Shown: piece after piece, positions 34,701-43,273 of the stretch
How the letters are laid out: every line of letters begins with the position of its first letter
Numbering within the stretch: the first letter of the stretch is position 1
Assembly (NCBI RefSeq): GCF_900177295.1
Contig: NZ_FWZX01000006.1
Coordinates: 1 to 64,000 of the forward strand
DNA from: Tistlia consotensis USBA 355
GTDB taxonomy: Bacteria > Pseudomonadota > Alphaproteobacteria > Kiloniellales > DSM-21159
Length of the DNA: 64,000 bases
Direction of reading: 5' to 3'
Made by a program: the position numbers and the translations under genes
The notes under the pieces: model-generated
What the model was told of the DNA's origin: nothing
Database searches by the model: none
What the model saw: the letters and a program-made list of their open reading frames with translations, nothing else

Positions 34701-36410
34701 ATGCTGTCCAACGCATCGCCGAGCGCCGCGGCCGCCCCGCACAGCGCTCCGAATGCCGCCGGCGCCACCGCGCGCAACGTCTCGCTCGACTGCGGCTGGG
34801 GCCGGCTGCTGTTCGGCCAGAGCTTCGACGACCACGCCGGGCTGCTCGAGGAGCTGCTGCGCGAGAAGGACGGCTGCCGCGACATCGCCTTCTACGTCAG
34901 CGAGCCGCACGTCGTGCAGTCGATGGCCCCGCAGCAGGTCTTCCTCGACCCCTCGCACGCCTTCCGCCTGCGGCTCGCGGGCCTCGCGCGCGGGACGCTG
35001 CCGCCGACCTGCGAGATCTACCCGGTCGAGGGCGAGGCCGACGCCAAGGGCGTCAACCGCTGCTACTCCAAGGCCGGCATGGTGCGGCTGCCCGAGGGCT
35101 TCCTGCTGGCGCGGCGCGACGACGAGCGCTTCATCCACCTGGTTGCCCGCGACCTGGCCAGCGGCGAGATCATCGGCAGCGTGACCGGCCTCGATCACGT
35201 CGAGATCTTCGGCGATCCGGAACAGGGCGCCAGCCTCTGGTGCCTGGTCGTTGATCCCCAGGCCCCCTACCCCGGCGTCGGCGAGGCGCTGGTCCGCGAC
35301 CTCGGCCGGCGCCTGCGCGAGCGCGGCCGCGAGCAGCTCGACCTGTCGGTGCTCTACGACAACAGGCAGGCGATCGGGCTCTACGAGAAGCTCGGCTTCG
35401 AGCGCCTGCCGGTCTTCGCCATGAAGACCCGCAACCAGATCAACGAGGTGCTGTTCGCCGGCCCCGAGCAGCCGGACATCGCCAGGCTCAACCCCTATGC
35501 CCAGATCATCGTCGACGAGGCGCGCCGGCGCGGCATCCACGTCGAGGTGCTGGACGCCGAGGGCGGCTTCTTCCGGCTGGTCCACGGCGGCCGCTCGATC
35601 GTCTGCCGCGAGGCCCTGTCGGAGCTGACCACGGCGGTCGCCATGAGCCGCTGCGACGACAAGGCCGTGACCTCGCGGCTGCTCGCCGCCGCCGGCCTCA
35701 AGGTCCCGGCGCAGCGCCGGGCCGGCACGACCGAGGAGAACGCCGCCTTCCTGGAGCGCTACGGCCGGCTGGTCGTCAAGCCGCTGCGCGGCGAGCAGGG
35801 CCGCGGCGTCTACGTCGACCTGACGACGATCGACGAGGTCGAGCGCGCGGTCGCCGACGCCCGGCGCTTCAGCGAGCAGGTCCTGATGGAGGAGTACGTC
35901 AAGGGCGAGGACCTGCGCATCATCGTCATCGACTACAAGGTCGTCGCCGCCGCGATCCGCCGCCCGGCCGAGGTGACGGGCACCGGCAAGCACACCATCC
36001 GCGAGCTGATCGAGGCGCAGTCGCGCCGGCGCGCCGCCGCGACCGGCGGCGAGAGCCGCATCCCGATCGATGCCGAGACGCGGCGCTGCGTCGAATCCTA
36101 CGGCTACGGCTTCGACGACCTGCTCGAGGAGGGGCGGGGCATCCTGGTGCGCAAGACCGCCAACCTGCACACCGGCGGCACGATCCACGACGTCACCGAC
36201 CGGCTGCACACCAGCCTGCGCTCGGCCGCCGAGGAGGCGGCGCGCGCGCTCGGCATCCCGGTCGTCGGGCTGGACTTCCTGGTGCCCTCGGCGGAGCAGC
36301 CGAAGTATGCCATCGTCGAGGCCAACGAGCGCCCGGGCCTGGCCAACCACGAGCCGGCCCCGACCGCCGAGCGCTTCGTCGACCTGCTGTTCCCCCAGAC
36401 CGCCGCCTGA
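34701..36410 (+). CDS. ngs: N-acetylglutaminylglutamine synthetase (GNAT/ATP-grasp fusion)
   Basis: 569 residues joining two enzymes. Residues about 100-245 form a GNAT acetyltransferase (LWCLVVDPQAPYPGVGEALV, NRQAIGLYEKLGF). Residues about 290-565 form an ATP-grasp ligase resembling cyanophycin and glutathione synthetases (RLVVKPLRGEQGRGVY, LMEEYVKGEDLRIIVIDYKV, VEANERPGLANH). It is the second enzyme of NAGGN synthesis, acetylating and joining two glutamines. The start follows GAGGGGAAGAG. It is followed by 285 bp holding a palindromic repeat before the third trio gene. Confidence 0.94.
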   Translation: MLSNASPSAAAAPHSAPNAAGATARNVSLDCGWGRLLFGQSFDDHAGLLEELLREKDGCRDIAFYVSEPHVVQSMAPQQVFLDPSHAFRLRLAGLARGTLPPTCEIYPVEGEADAKGVNRCYSKAGMVRLPEGFLLARRDDERFIHLVARDLASGEIIGSVTGLDHVEIFGDPEQGASLWCLVVDPQAPYPGVGEALVRDLGRRLRERGREQLDLSVLYDNRQAIGLYEKLGFERLPVFAMKTRNQINEVLFAGPEQPDIARLNPYAQIIVDEARRRGIHVEVLDAEGGFFRLVHGGRSIVCREALSELTTAVAMSRCDDKAVTSRLLAAAGLKVPAQRRAGTTEENAAFLERYGRLVVKPLRGEQGRGVYVDLTTIDEVERAVADARRFSEQVLMEEYVKGEDLRIIVIDYKVVAAAIRRPAEVTGTGKHTIRELIEAQSRRRAAATGGESRIPIDAETRRCVESYGYGFDDLLEEGRGILVRKTANLHTGGTIHDVTDRLHTSLRSAAEEAARALGIPVVGLDFLVPSAEQPKYAIVEANERPGLANHEPAPTAERFVDLLFPQTAA

Positions 36411-36512
36411 GGAGGCCAGGATGCCGGGATCGCGGGACTTCCGCGCCTCTCAGATCGACGGCCGCTCGTTGGGGGGTAGAGCGCCGAACCGTCGCTTCGA
36501 TGTCCCCATTCG

Positions 36513-36619
36513 CTTCATCCTGAGCCTGTCGAAGGATGGAGCGAAGGCGGCACGGACCGGGCCGAATGGCCCGCGCTTCGCGCCGCGCATACGCGCCCTT
36601 CGACAGGCTCAGGATGAAG
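36513..36619. repeat. Dispersed palindromic repeat, family B, copy 2
   Basis: CTTCATCCTGAGCCTGTCG (36513-36531) and its inverse CGACAGGCTCAGGATGAAG (36601-36619) surround a spacer of about 70 bp. It separates the second and third genes of the NAGGN trio. Confidence 0.9.
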
Positions 36620-36695
36620 CCATTTGGGGATGGTGGCGAACGGCACGGCCCTCGTGGGCTTCGCGCTCCCGGCCCACCCCGGCTACTGCGGAGGC

Positions 36696-37895
36696 ATGAT
36701 GGCCGAACCGAACCGAAAGACCGCCGAGCGGCCGCTGCCCGAGGCCCTCGACATCGACATGGACTACCTGCGCCGGGTCATGCTGCGGCTGCTCGAGCAC
36801 CACAGCCCGACCGGCTACACCGACCAGGTGGTCCATGTCGTCGTCGAGGAGCTGAACGCGCTCGGCATCGAGCACGAGCTGACCCGGCGCGGTGCGATCC
36901 GCGCCAGCCTGCAGGGCAGCCGGCGGGCGCCCGACCGCGCGATCGTCGCGCATCTCGACACGATCGGCGCCATGGTCTGCGGCCTGAAGCCGAACGGCCG
37001 GCTCGCGGTCACGCCGATCGGCACCTGGTCGGCCCGCTTCGCCGAGGGCGCCGACGTCACGGTGCTGACCGAGGAGGGCGCCCGCAGCGGCACGATCCTG
37101 CCGCTGAAGTCGTCGGGCCACGCCTTCGACACCGAGGTCGACAGCCAGCCGGTCAGCTGGGACAACGTCGAGCTCCGGCTCGACGAGCTGGTCCACGACC
37201 GCGAGGGGCTGGAGGCGATGGGCGTCGCCATCGGCGACTTCGTCGGCGTGCACAGCAACCCGACGATCACCGACTCCGGCTTCGTCAAGGGCCGGCACCT
37301 GGACGACAAGGCCGGCGTCGCGGTGCTGCTGGCGGCCTGCAAGGCGGTGGTCGAGACGGGCGCCCGACTGCCGGTCGACTGCCACCCGCTCTTCACCATC
37401 TCCGAGGAGGTCGGCGTCGGCGCCTCGGGCGTGCTGCACCAGGACGTCGCGGAGCTGGTCGCCATCGACACCGCGCCGCAGGCCCCGGGCCAGGCCTCGA
37501 TCGAGACCTCAGTGACGATCTCGATGAAGGACTCCTCCGGGCCCTTCGACTGGCACCTCAACCGCCTGCTGCTCGGCCTCGCCCGCGAGAACGCCATCGA
37601 CCACGTGCGCGACGTCTTCCGCTTCTACCGCTGCGACGCCGCCGCGGCGCTCGAGGCCGGCAACGACATCCGGGTCTCGCTGGTCTGCTTCGGCACCGAC
37701 GCGACCCACGGCTACGAGCGCACGCACCTGTCGTCGCTGGAGGGCCTGGCGAAGCTCCTGACCGCCTACATGCAGTCCTATCCGGCGGTCGAGCGCGACA
37801 CCCAGCAGCTCGGCCCGCCCAAGGGCTTCCCGAGCCAGCCCGAGGAGGAGGCCGACTTCCACGCCTTCCAGAAGGCGGAGCGCGCCGCCGAGTAG
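36696..37895 (+). CDS. M42-family peptidase-like hydrolase of the NAGGN trio
   Basis: 399 residues of the M42 zinc aminopeptidase fold. Metal-site motifs are IVAHLDTIGAMV, LDDKAGVAVLLA and TISEEVGVGAS. Adjacent to asnO and ngs, it matches the third member of the osmoprotectant trio. A role in turnover or processing of NAGGN is inferred; the family function is not settled. ATG occurs twice in a row at 36696 and 36699 after GCGGAGG. A strong stem-loop follows the stop. Confidence 0.9.
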   Translation: MMAEPNRKTAERPLPEALDIDMDYLRRVMLRLLEHHSPTGYTDQVVHVVVEELNALGIEHELTRRGAIRASLQGSRRAPDRAIVAHLDTIGAMVCGLKPNGRLAVTPIGTWSARFAEGADVTVLTEEGARSGTILPLKSSGHAFDTEVDSQPVSWDNVELRLDELVHDREGLEAMGVAIGDFVGVHSNPTITDSGFVKGRHLDDKAGVAVLLAACKAVVETGARLPVDCHPLFTISEEVGVGASGVLHQDVAELVAIDTAPQAPGQASIETSVTISMKDSSGPFDWHLNRLLLGLARENAIDHVRDVFRFYRCDAAAALEAGNDIRVSLVCFGTDATHGYERTHLSSLEGLAKLLTAYMQSYPAVERDTQQLGPPKGFPSQPEEEADFHAFQKAERAAE

Positions 37896-37898
37896 CCG

Positions 37899-37931
37899 CC
37901 GCCGGCCCTTGCGCCCCGGCAGGGCCGGCGG
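37899..37931 (+). terminator. Stem-loop terminator after the NAGGN genes
   Basis: A perfect 11-bp GC stem (37899-37909 with 37921-37931) with an 11-base loop, followed by TTAAGCCCTTCT. The U tract is weak, so termination efficiency is uncertain. Confidence 0.55.
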
Positions 37932-37962
37932 TTAAGCCCTTCTATACGCTCCGCAGCGCCTG

Positions 37963-38895
37963 ATGGCGCCTTTCCGGGATTGGCGGATGGTTCGGCTCAA
38001 GCGCTCCTCACTCGGCCCCGCTCTCGCCGTGCTGGTGGCCCTGCTGCTGATCACGGCGGTCGGCTGGTTCGCCTGGCAGCAGCACCAGCTGGCCGAGGAC
38101 GAGGCCACGCTGCGCCAGGCGATCGCCGAGCAGAGCCGGCAGCTCGCCCAGCTGGCCGCCCTGCTCCAGGGCCGCCGCCCGGCCGCCGCCGCCCCGACGA
38201 ATGGCGTCGCGACAGGGACCGCCCCCGCGCCGCAGCCGGCCGCGACGGCGACGGCCCTGCCACAGGACGGCAAGGTCTTCGAGCTCGGCGTGCTGCAGCT
38301 CGCCCTGGACGCCGTCGCCCGGCGCGACGCGGCCAAGCAGCGCGCCCTGGTCGGCTATCTCGAGGCACAGCCGGACCTGCCGTTCCGCCGGCAGATGCTG
38401 ACCCTGCTGCGCGACCGCTCCGACGATCCGGTCGCCGCCAAGCAGGCCGGCGCCGCGCTGGCCGGCCCGATGGCGAGCCGCGCAGCAGGCGACCGGCCGA
38501 TCTCGAGCGAGGCCGCCAAGCTGCCCTTCGGCCAGGTCGCCGCCGGGCGCCAGGACGGCTGGGACTACGACCTGCTGATCTGCCGGGTCGCGCTGGAGCG
38601 CCACGACCCCTACCTGCGCAGCGAGATCGCGCGCCTGCTCGCCAGCCTCAAGCAGGCCGATCCGCGACACGGCCGGATCGAGCTCAAGGCGCTCGGCGAG
38701 AACCTGCGCCAGGACGATCCCGACCTGGCGGACCCGGGACTCTACGTGCTGGCCGACACGCGGCGCAGCGAGGAGGTCGAGCAGGCCGCGCGCGTCGCCA
38801 AGCGCCTGGCCTTCGACGGCTTCGACTTCCACACGCGGGCCAGCACCGGCGACCCGACGCCCTGGCATCTGAGCCTGGTCTACTGCCCCGAGTAG
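37963..38895 (+). CDS. Membrane-anchored protein of unknown function
   Basis: 310 residues. A membrane anchor at about 18-40 (ALAVLVALLLITAVGWFAW) is followed by a short coiled coil (AEDEATLRQAIAEQSRQLAQ) and an Ala/Pro linker. A helical, charged domain occupies 100-310. No known motif was found. The type II anchor places the bulk outside the cytoplasm. It lies just after the NAGGN genes, with CTATAC at 37942 as a possible -10 element, so it may be separately transcribed. Confidence 0.75.
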   Translation: MAPFRDWRMVRLKRSSLGPALAVLVALLLITAVGWFAWQQHQLAEDEATLRQAIAEQSRQLAQLAALLQGRRPAAAAPTNGVATGTAPAPQPAATATALPQDGKVFELGVLQLALDAVARRDAAKQRALVGYLEAQPDLPFRRQMLTLLRDRSDDPVAAKQAGAALAGPMASRAAGDRPISSEAAKLPFGQVAAGRQDGWDYDLLICRVALERHDPYLRSEIARLLASLKQADPRHGRIELKALGENLRQDDPDLADPGLYVLADTRRSEEVEQAARVAKRLAFDGFDFHTRASTGDPTPWHLSLVYCPE

Positions 38896-38918
38896 CGGGC
38901 GCGCGCCGGCTGCCCCGC

Positions 38919-39557
38919 TCAGTCGGCCGGCGCCAGTTCCGCGGCCAGCGCCCGGCGCACCGCCGGCCGCTCCGCCATCCGCCGGCGGTGCTCGGCGACC
39001 TTCGGCAGGCCGGCGGGGTCGACGCCGTCGGCCTCCAGCCACTGCGCCAGGGTGAAGAGGTAGGGATCGCAGATCGTGTAGCGCTCGCCCAGGACCCAGG
39101 GCCCCCGGAACAGCTCCCGCTCGACCAGCGCGAAGGCCTCGCCGACCGCCTGCGGCGCCTTGCGCTTCATCTCGGCGATCGCCGCCGGATCGTCGGCCCA
39201 GCGGTAGCCGCGCATGCGGTGGGCGTGGGCGACGTGCAGGGTCGAGCAGAGATAGCTGTTGACGGCCTGAAGCTCGGCGAAGGCGAAGGGATCGTCGAGC
39301 GGCGCCAGCCCGGCCTCGGGGAAGCTCTGGGCCAGGAAGGCGAGGATCGCCGGCGTCTCGGTCAGCACGCCGCGCCCGGTCGCCAGGGCCGGCACCCGGC
39401 CCTTGGGATTGACCGCCAGGTACTCGGGCTTGCGCTGCTGCTCCTTGCGGAAGTCGACCAGGACCGAGCGATAGCCGGCGCCGACCTCCTCGAGCACGAT
39501 GTGCGAGGCCAAGGCGCAGCTGTGCGGCATGTAGTAGAGCGTGAGCATCGGGGCCAT
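38919..39557 (-). CDS. Glutathione S-transferase
   Basis: 212 residues. An N-terminal thioredoxin-fold domain (LTLYYMPHSCALASHIVLEE, NPKGRVPALA, LTETPAILAFLAQ) has the Ser/Cys start region of beta-class GSTs. The alpha-helical C-terminal domain includes GERYTICDPYLFTLAQWL with the conserved Asp cap. It conjugates or transfers glutathione on unknown substrates. An ATG three codons in is an alternative start. It follows the MFS gene on the same strand at a gap of about 55 bp. Confidence 0.9.
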   Translation of the reverse strand: MAPMLTLYYMPHSCALASHIVLEEVGAGYRSVLVDFRKEQQRKPEYLAVNPKGRVPALATGRGVLTETPAILAFLAQSFPEAGLAPLDDPFAFAELQAVNSYLCSTLHVAHAHRMRGYRWADDPAAIAEMKRKAPQAVGEAFALVERELFRGPWVLGERYTICDPYLFTLAQWLEADGVDPAGLPKVAEHRRRMAERPAVRRALAAELAPAD

Positions 39558-39612
39558 CCTGACGGCGGTGACGGCGCATAGTGGGCGCGCCGTGGCGGCC
39601 TGCCAAGCCGGA

Positions 39613-40902
39613 CTAGCGCCGTTCCTCGCCCGCCTCGTCGAGGCCGGGCGCGGCGGGCTCGACCGGCGGATCGCCGGCCTCCCCCGCCTCGTCGTCGGCG
39701 CGCGGGTCGAGCTCGCTGGCGACCGGCGTCGCGGCGGTCGAGGCGACGGCGACGAAGGCGCTCTGCTCCGCGTTCGGCACCGCTGCGCGCTGCGTCATGC
39801 GCCAGAGCGCGAAGGCGAAGATCGAGGCGCAGCAGACGCCCAGGAAGTCGAACAGCCGGTCGGGACCGAGCTGGCCCATGATCGTGCCGCCGACGAAGGG
39901 GCCGACCGCGGCGCCGATGCCGTAGAGGGTCAGCAGGCTGCTCGCCGCGCCGACCGCGTCGCTGCTGTCGATGTAGTCGTTGGCGTGGGCGACGCAGAGC
40001 GCGTAGATCGGCCCGGTCAGGCCGCCGAACAGGAAGCCGGCGACCAGCAGCGGCTGCATCCGGTCGCCGACCAGGTGGGCGATGGCCAGGGCCGCCACCG
40101 CGGCGGCGAGGCAGGTCGCCGCCGTCACGCTGCGCCGGTCGAGCCAGTCCGACAGCGCGCCGATCGGCCACTGGACCACCGCGGCGCCCAGGATCGAGAC
40201 GGTCATGAACAGGGCGACCTGGTCGCCTGAATAGCCGAGCCGCTGCACGAAGACGGCGCCGAGGCCGTAGAAGGCCGCCAGCACGACGCCGGCCATGAAG
40301 GCGCCGAACGCGCCGAGCGGCGAGGTCCGGTAGAGCCGGCCGAGGCCCAGGCGGTTGACCGAGATGGTCGGCGGGTTGTCGATCTTGCTGACCGAGAGCG
40401 GGATCAGCGAGGCCGAGATCAGGATCGAGACCAGCACGAAGAGCTCGAAGGACTGCGGCTTGGCCAGGGTCAGGAACAGCTGGCTGGCGCCGTAGGCGAC
40501 CAGGCTGACCAGGGTGTAGAGCGACAGGATGCGGCCGCGGCTGGCGGTCGTCGCGATGGCGTTGAGCCAGGCTTCCGAGACCATGAAGGTGCCGGCCAGG
40601 GCCGCCCCGGTGACCGCGCGCAGCACGAGCCAGGACCAGGGGTCGACGACGACGGCGTGCAGCACCGTCGACATCGAGGCGAGCGAGGCGAAGGCTGCGA
40701 AGGTGCGGATGTGGCCGACCCGGCGCACGAACCAGGGTCCGGACAGCGTGCCGGCCACGAAGCCGACGTAGAAGGCCGACTGGATCAGGCCGATGGCGTA
40801 GTCGGGAAAGCCCTCGAAACCCGCGCGCACGCCCAGCAGAGAGGTCTGCAGGCCGTGGCCCATGACCATGAAGGCGATGCCGGAGAGCAGCACGAACAGC
40901 AT
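39613..40902 (-). CDS. MFS transporter, YcaD-like
   Basis: 429 residues with twelve membrane helices. Sequence such as GHGLQTSLLGVRAGFEGF at the start and SEAWLNAIATTASRGRILSLY in the fifth helix region is typical of the YcaD group. The C-terminal 50 residues are acidic and Pro-rich. GGAAGGAG precedes ATG. Upstream lies a cluster of family A palindromic repeats. Substrate unknown. Confidence 0.87.
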   Translation of the reverse strand: MLFVLLSGIAFMVMGHGLQTSLLGVRAGFEGFPDYAIGLIQSAFYVGFVAGTLSGPWFVRRVGHIRTFAAFASLASMSTVLHAVVVDPWSWLVLRAVTGAALAGTFMVSEAWLNAIATTASRGRILSLYTLVSLVAYGASQLFLTLAKPQSFELFVLVSILISASLIPLSVSKIDNPPTISVNRLGLGRLYRTSPLGAFGAFMAGVVLAAFYGLGAVFVQRLGYSGDQVALFMTVSILGAAVVQWPIGALSDWLDRRSVTAATCLAAAVAALAIAHLVGDRMQPLLVAGFLFGGLTGPIYALCVAHANDYIDSSDAVGAASSLLTLYGIGAAVGPFVGGTIMGQLGPDRLFDFLGVCCASIFAFALWRMTQRAAVPNAEQSAFVAVASTAATPVASELDPRADDEAGEAGDPPVEPAAPGLDEAGEERR

Positions 40903-40942
40903 GGCGGCCGCTCCTTCCCTGATCGGCGGATCGAGCAGGCCG

Positions 40943-41001
40943 CCCCCCTCACCCTCCCACGCTGTCGCGTGGGCCCCTCCCTCTCCCCCAAGGGGCGAGG
41001 G
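40943..41001. repeat. Dispersed palindromic repeat, family A, copy 2 (inverted)
   Basis: CCCCTCACCCTCCCAC through GGCCCCTCCCTCTCCCCC, then GGGGCGAGGG, the reverse orientation of the copy at 41023-41086. The pair fills most of the gap between the MFS gene and puuC. Confidence 0.85.
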
Positions 41002-41022
41002 AATGGACGGAGCGTCGCAATG

Positions 41023-41086
41023 ACCCCTCGCCCCTCGGGGGAGAGGGAGGGGCCCGCGACCGTCAGGTCGTGGGAGGGTGAGGGGT
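41023..41086. repeat. Dispersed palindromic repeat, family A, copy 3
   Basis: CCCCTCGCCCCTCGGGGGAG followed by GGAGGGGCCCGCG and GTGGGAGGGTGAGGGG. It is closely similar to the copy at 25153-25228 and is the inverse partner of 40943-41001. Confidence 0.85.
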
Positions 41087-41120
41087 GACCTGGCTCCGTC
41101 GGCCCCTCACCTGCCCACCG

Positions 41121-42620
41121 TCAGTGCAGCTCGATCCAGATGGTCTTCAGCTCGCTGTACTTGTCGAGCGCGTGCAGCGACTTGTCGCGGCCGAAGCCGG
41201 ACTGCTTGTAGCCGCCGAACGGCGTCGTGATGTCGCCGCCGTCGAAGCAGTTCACCCAGACCGAGCCGGCGCGCAGCTTCTTGGAGGCGTGCATCGCCTT
41301 GTTGATGTCGCTGGTCCAGATCGCCGCGGCCAGGCCGTAGATCGTGTCGTTGCCGATCTTCACCGCCTCGTCGAGGTCCTCGAAGGTCAGCACCGAGAGC
41401 ACCGGCCCGAAGATCTCCTCCTGGGCGATGCGCATGCGGTTCTCGACGCCGTCGAAGATCGTCGGCTCGATGTAGAAGCCGCCGCTCTCGGCACGGGCGC
41501 GCCTGCCGCCGAGCAGCAGCTTCGCCCCCTCCTCGCTGCCGATGCCGATGTAGGACAGCACCTTCTCGAGCTGGTCCTGGTCGACGATCGCGCCCATCTG
41601 GGTCTGCGGGTCGAGGGGATCGCCGAAGCGCATCTTGCGGCCGACCTCGACGACCCTCTCGAGCAGCCGGTCCTTGATCGAGCGCTCGACGAGCAGCCGC
41701 GAGCCGGCGTTGCAGACCTCGCCCTGGTTGAAGAAGATGCCCCAGGCGGCGGCGGTCGCCGCGGCGTCCAGGTCGTGGGTGTCGGCCAGCACGATATGCG
41801 GGGTCTTGCCGCCGCACTCCAGGCCGACGCGCTTCATGTTGCTCTCGCCGGACATGCGCAGCAGCAGCTTGCCGACCTCGCCCGAGCCGGTGAAGGCGAT
41901 GGCGTCGACGTCCATGTGGCGGCCCAGGGCCTCGCCGGCCTCCGGCCCGAAGCCCGGCACGACCTGGAACACGCCCTCGGGGATGCCGGCCTCCAGGGCC
42001 AGCTCGGCCAGGCGGATCGCGGTCAGCGAGGACTGCTCGGCCGGCTTGACGATCAGGGAGTTGCCGGTCGCCAGCGCCGGGCCGATCTTCCAGGCCGCCA
42101 TGATCATCGGGAAGTTCCAGGGCACGATGGCGGCGACCACGCCCATCGGCTCGCGCCGGATCATCGCGACGACGTTCGGCGCGGTCGGGGCGACCTCGTC
42201 GTAGACCTTGTCGATCGCCTCGGCGTACCAGCGGATGACGTTGACCGTGGCCGGCACGTCGATGCGCGTCGAATCGCCGATCGGCTTGCCCATGTCGAGG
42301 GTCTCGAGCAGCGCCAGCTCGGTCGCGTGCGCCTCGATCGCCTCGGCGAAGCGCAGCATGGTGCGCTTGCGCTGGGCCGGCGCCAGGCCCGACCAGTGGC
42401 CGTCCTCGAAGGCGGCGCGCGCCGCCCTGACGGCGCGGTCGACGTCCTCCTTGCCGCAGCGCGCGATCTGCGTCAGCACCCGCCCGTCGACCGGGCTGAT
42501 GCAGTCGAAGGTGCGGCCGTCGGCGGCGTCGACGTAGCGCCCCCCGATGAAGGCCTGGTTGCGGAAGTTCAGGCCGGCGGCCTGGCTGCGGAGCGTGTCG
42601 AGGGACAGCGCGGCGGACAT
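41121..42620 (-). CDS. puuC: Gamma-glutamyl-gamma-aminobutyraldehyde dehydrogenase
   Basis: 499-residue NAD(P)-dependent aldehyde dehydrogenase. The cofactor region is VVAAIVPWNFPMIMAAWKIG, the general-base Glu is in LECGGKTPHIV and the catalytic Cys in FFNQGEVCNAGSR. It ends PFGGYKQSGFGRDKSLHALD. The N-terminus (NFRNQAFIGGRYVDA) matches PuuC, third enzyme of the Puu pathway. It is 31 kb from puuAB rather than in one operon. Broad-range aldehyde dehydrogenases of this group also act on GABA aldehyde and betaine aldehyde. Confidence 0.88.
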   Translation of the reverse strand: MSAALSLDTLRSQAAGLNFRNQAFIGGRYVDAADGRTFDCISPVDGRVLTQIARCGKEDVDRAVRAARAAFEDGHWSGLAPAQRKRTMLRFAEAIEAHATELALLETLDMGKPIGDSTRIDVPATVNVIRWYAEAIDKVYDEVAPTAPNVVAMIRREPMGVVAAIVPWNFPMIMAAWKIGPALATGNSLIVKPAEQSSLTAIRLAELALEAGIPEGVFQVVPGFGPEAGEALGRHMDVDAIAFTGSGEVGKLLLRMSGESNMKRVGLECGGKTPHIVLADTHDLDAAATAAAWGIFFNQGEVCNAGSRLLVERSIKDRLLERVVEVGRKMRFGDPLDPQTQMGAIVDQDQLEKVLSYIGIGSEEGAKLLLGGRRARAESGGFYIEPTIFDGVENRMRIAQEEIFGPVLSVLTFEDLDEAVKIGNDTIYGLAAAIWTSDINKAMHASKKLRAGSVWVNCFDGGDITTPFGGYKQSGFGRDKSLHALDKYSELKTIWIELH

Positions 42621-42715
42621 GGGAAAGCCTCGTTCTGGAGAGAGCCCGAAGGGCCCGCGGGGGGCCGATCCTCGGCGACGATACAGGGGCCGACGAAGCG
42701 CCCGCAAGGACCCGC

Positions 42716-42743
42716 TTGTCAAGCGCCCGGGCCGCTTCTATCT
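42716..42743 (+). promoter_or_regulatory. Candidate promoter of the SemiSWEET gene
   Basis: TTGTCA (42716-42721), a 16-base spacer and CTATCT (42738-42743), 55 bp before the SemiSWEET ATG. It has the same hexamer layout as the proposed bauA promoter at 4056-4083. Confidence 0.5.
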
Positions 42744-42797
42744 GTCTCGCCAGACGAGCTCCGCGACGGCGCGGGGCCCCTTTGCCCGGACCCCTCC

Positions 42798-43052
42798 ATG
42801 ACCCTCGTCACCCTCGTCGGCCTGGCCGCCGGCACCTGCACGACGGCCGCCTTCCTGCCCCAGGCGCTCAAGGCCTGGCGCACCCGCCAGACCCGCGACC
42901 TCTCGCTCTCGATGTTCCTGGTCTTCGTGACGGGCATCGTGCTGTGGCTGGCCTACGGCCTGATCCTCGGCGACGTGCCGATCGTCGTCGCCAACGCCCT
43001 GACCCTGCTGCTCGCCGGCTCGATCCTGGCGCTGAAGCTCAGGCACGGCTGA
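42798..43052 (+). CDS. SemiSWEET (PQ-loop/MtN3) transporter
   Basis: 84 residues with three membrane helices, the length and layout of bacterial SemiSWEET sugar transporters, which work as dimers. The PQ motif is in AAFLPQALKAWRT and the second helix contains SMFLVFVTGIVLWLAYG. The start follows CCTCC only, without a clear ribosome site. tRNA-Thr lies 82 bp downstream. Confidence 0.88.
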   Translation: MTLVTLVGLAAGTCTTAAFLPQALKAWRTRQTRDLSLSMFLVFVTGIVLWLAYGLILGDVPIVVANALTLLLAGSILALKLRHG

Positions 43053-43134
43053 GGCCGGCCGGCCCCTCGGTCTTGCGAGGCCGCGAGCGGCCCCCTATCG
43101 TCTCGTCCGACGCGCCCCTGCCGGGGCGCCGGAT

Positions 43135-43209
43135 GCCGGGTTAGCACAGCGGTAGTGCAGCGGTTTTGTAAACCGAAGGTCGGGGGTTCAAATCCCTCAC
43201 CCGGCACCA
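43135..43209 (+). tRNA. tRNA-Thr (anticodon TGT)
   Basis: A 75-nt cloverleaf with encoded CCA. The acceptor stem GCCGGGT pairs with ACCCGGC. The anticodon loop TTTGTAA gives TGT. The T arm has GGTTCAAATCC. No partial repeat of its 3' end was noticed downstream. Confidence 0.96.
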
Positions 43210-43273
43210 TTCTCAAAGTGTCCGGCCCGGCCCGCTCCCGCCTTTGGGCTCCCCTCGCCCCGAGAATCCGCCT

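Noticed and set aside
43135-43273. tRNA-Thr as an island insertion site
   Set aside because: No duplicated tRNA 3' end and no integrase were found, and the downstream genes have normal composition.
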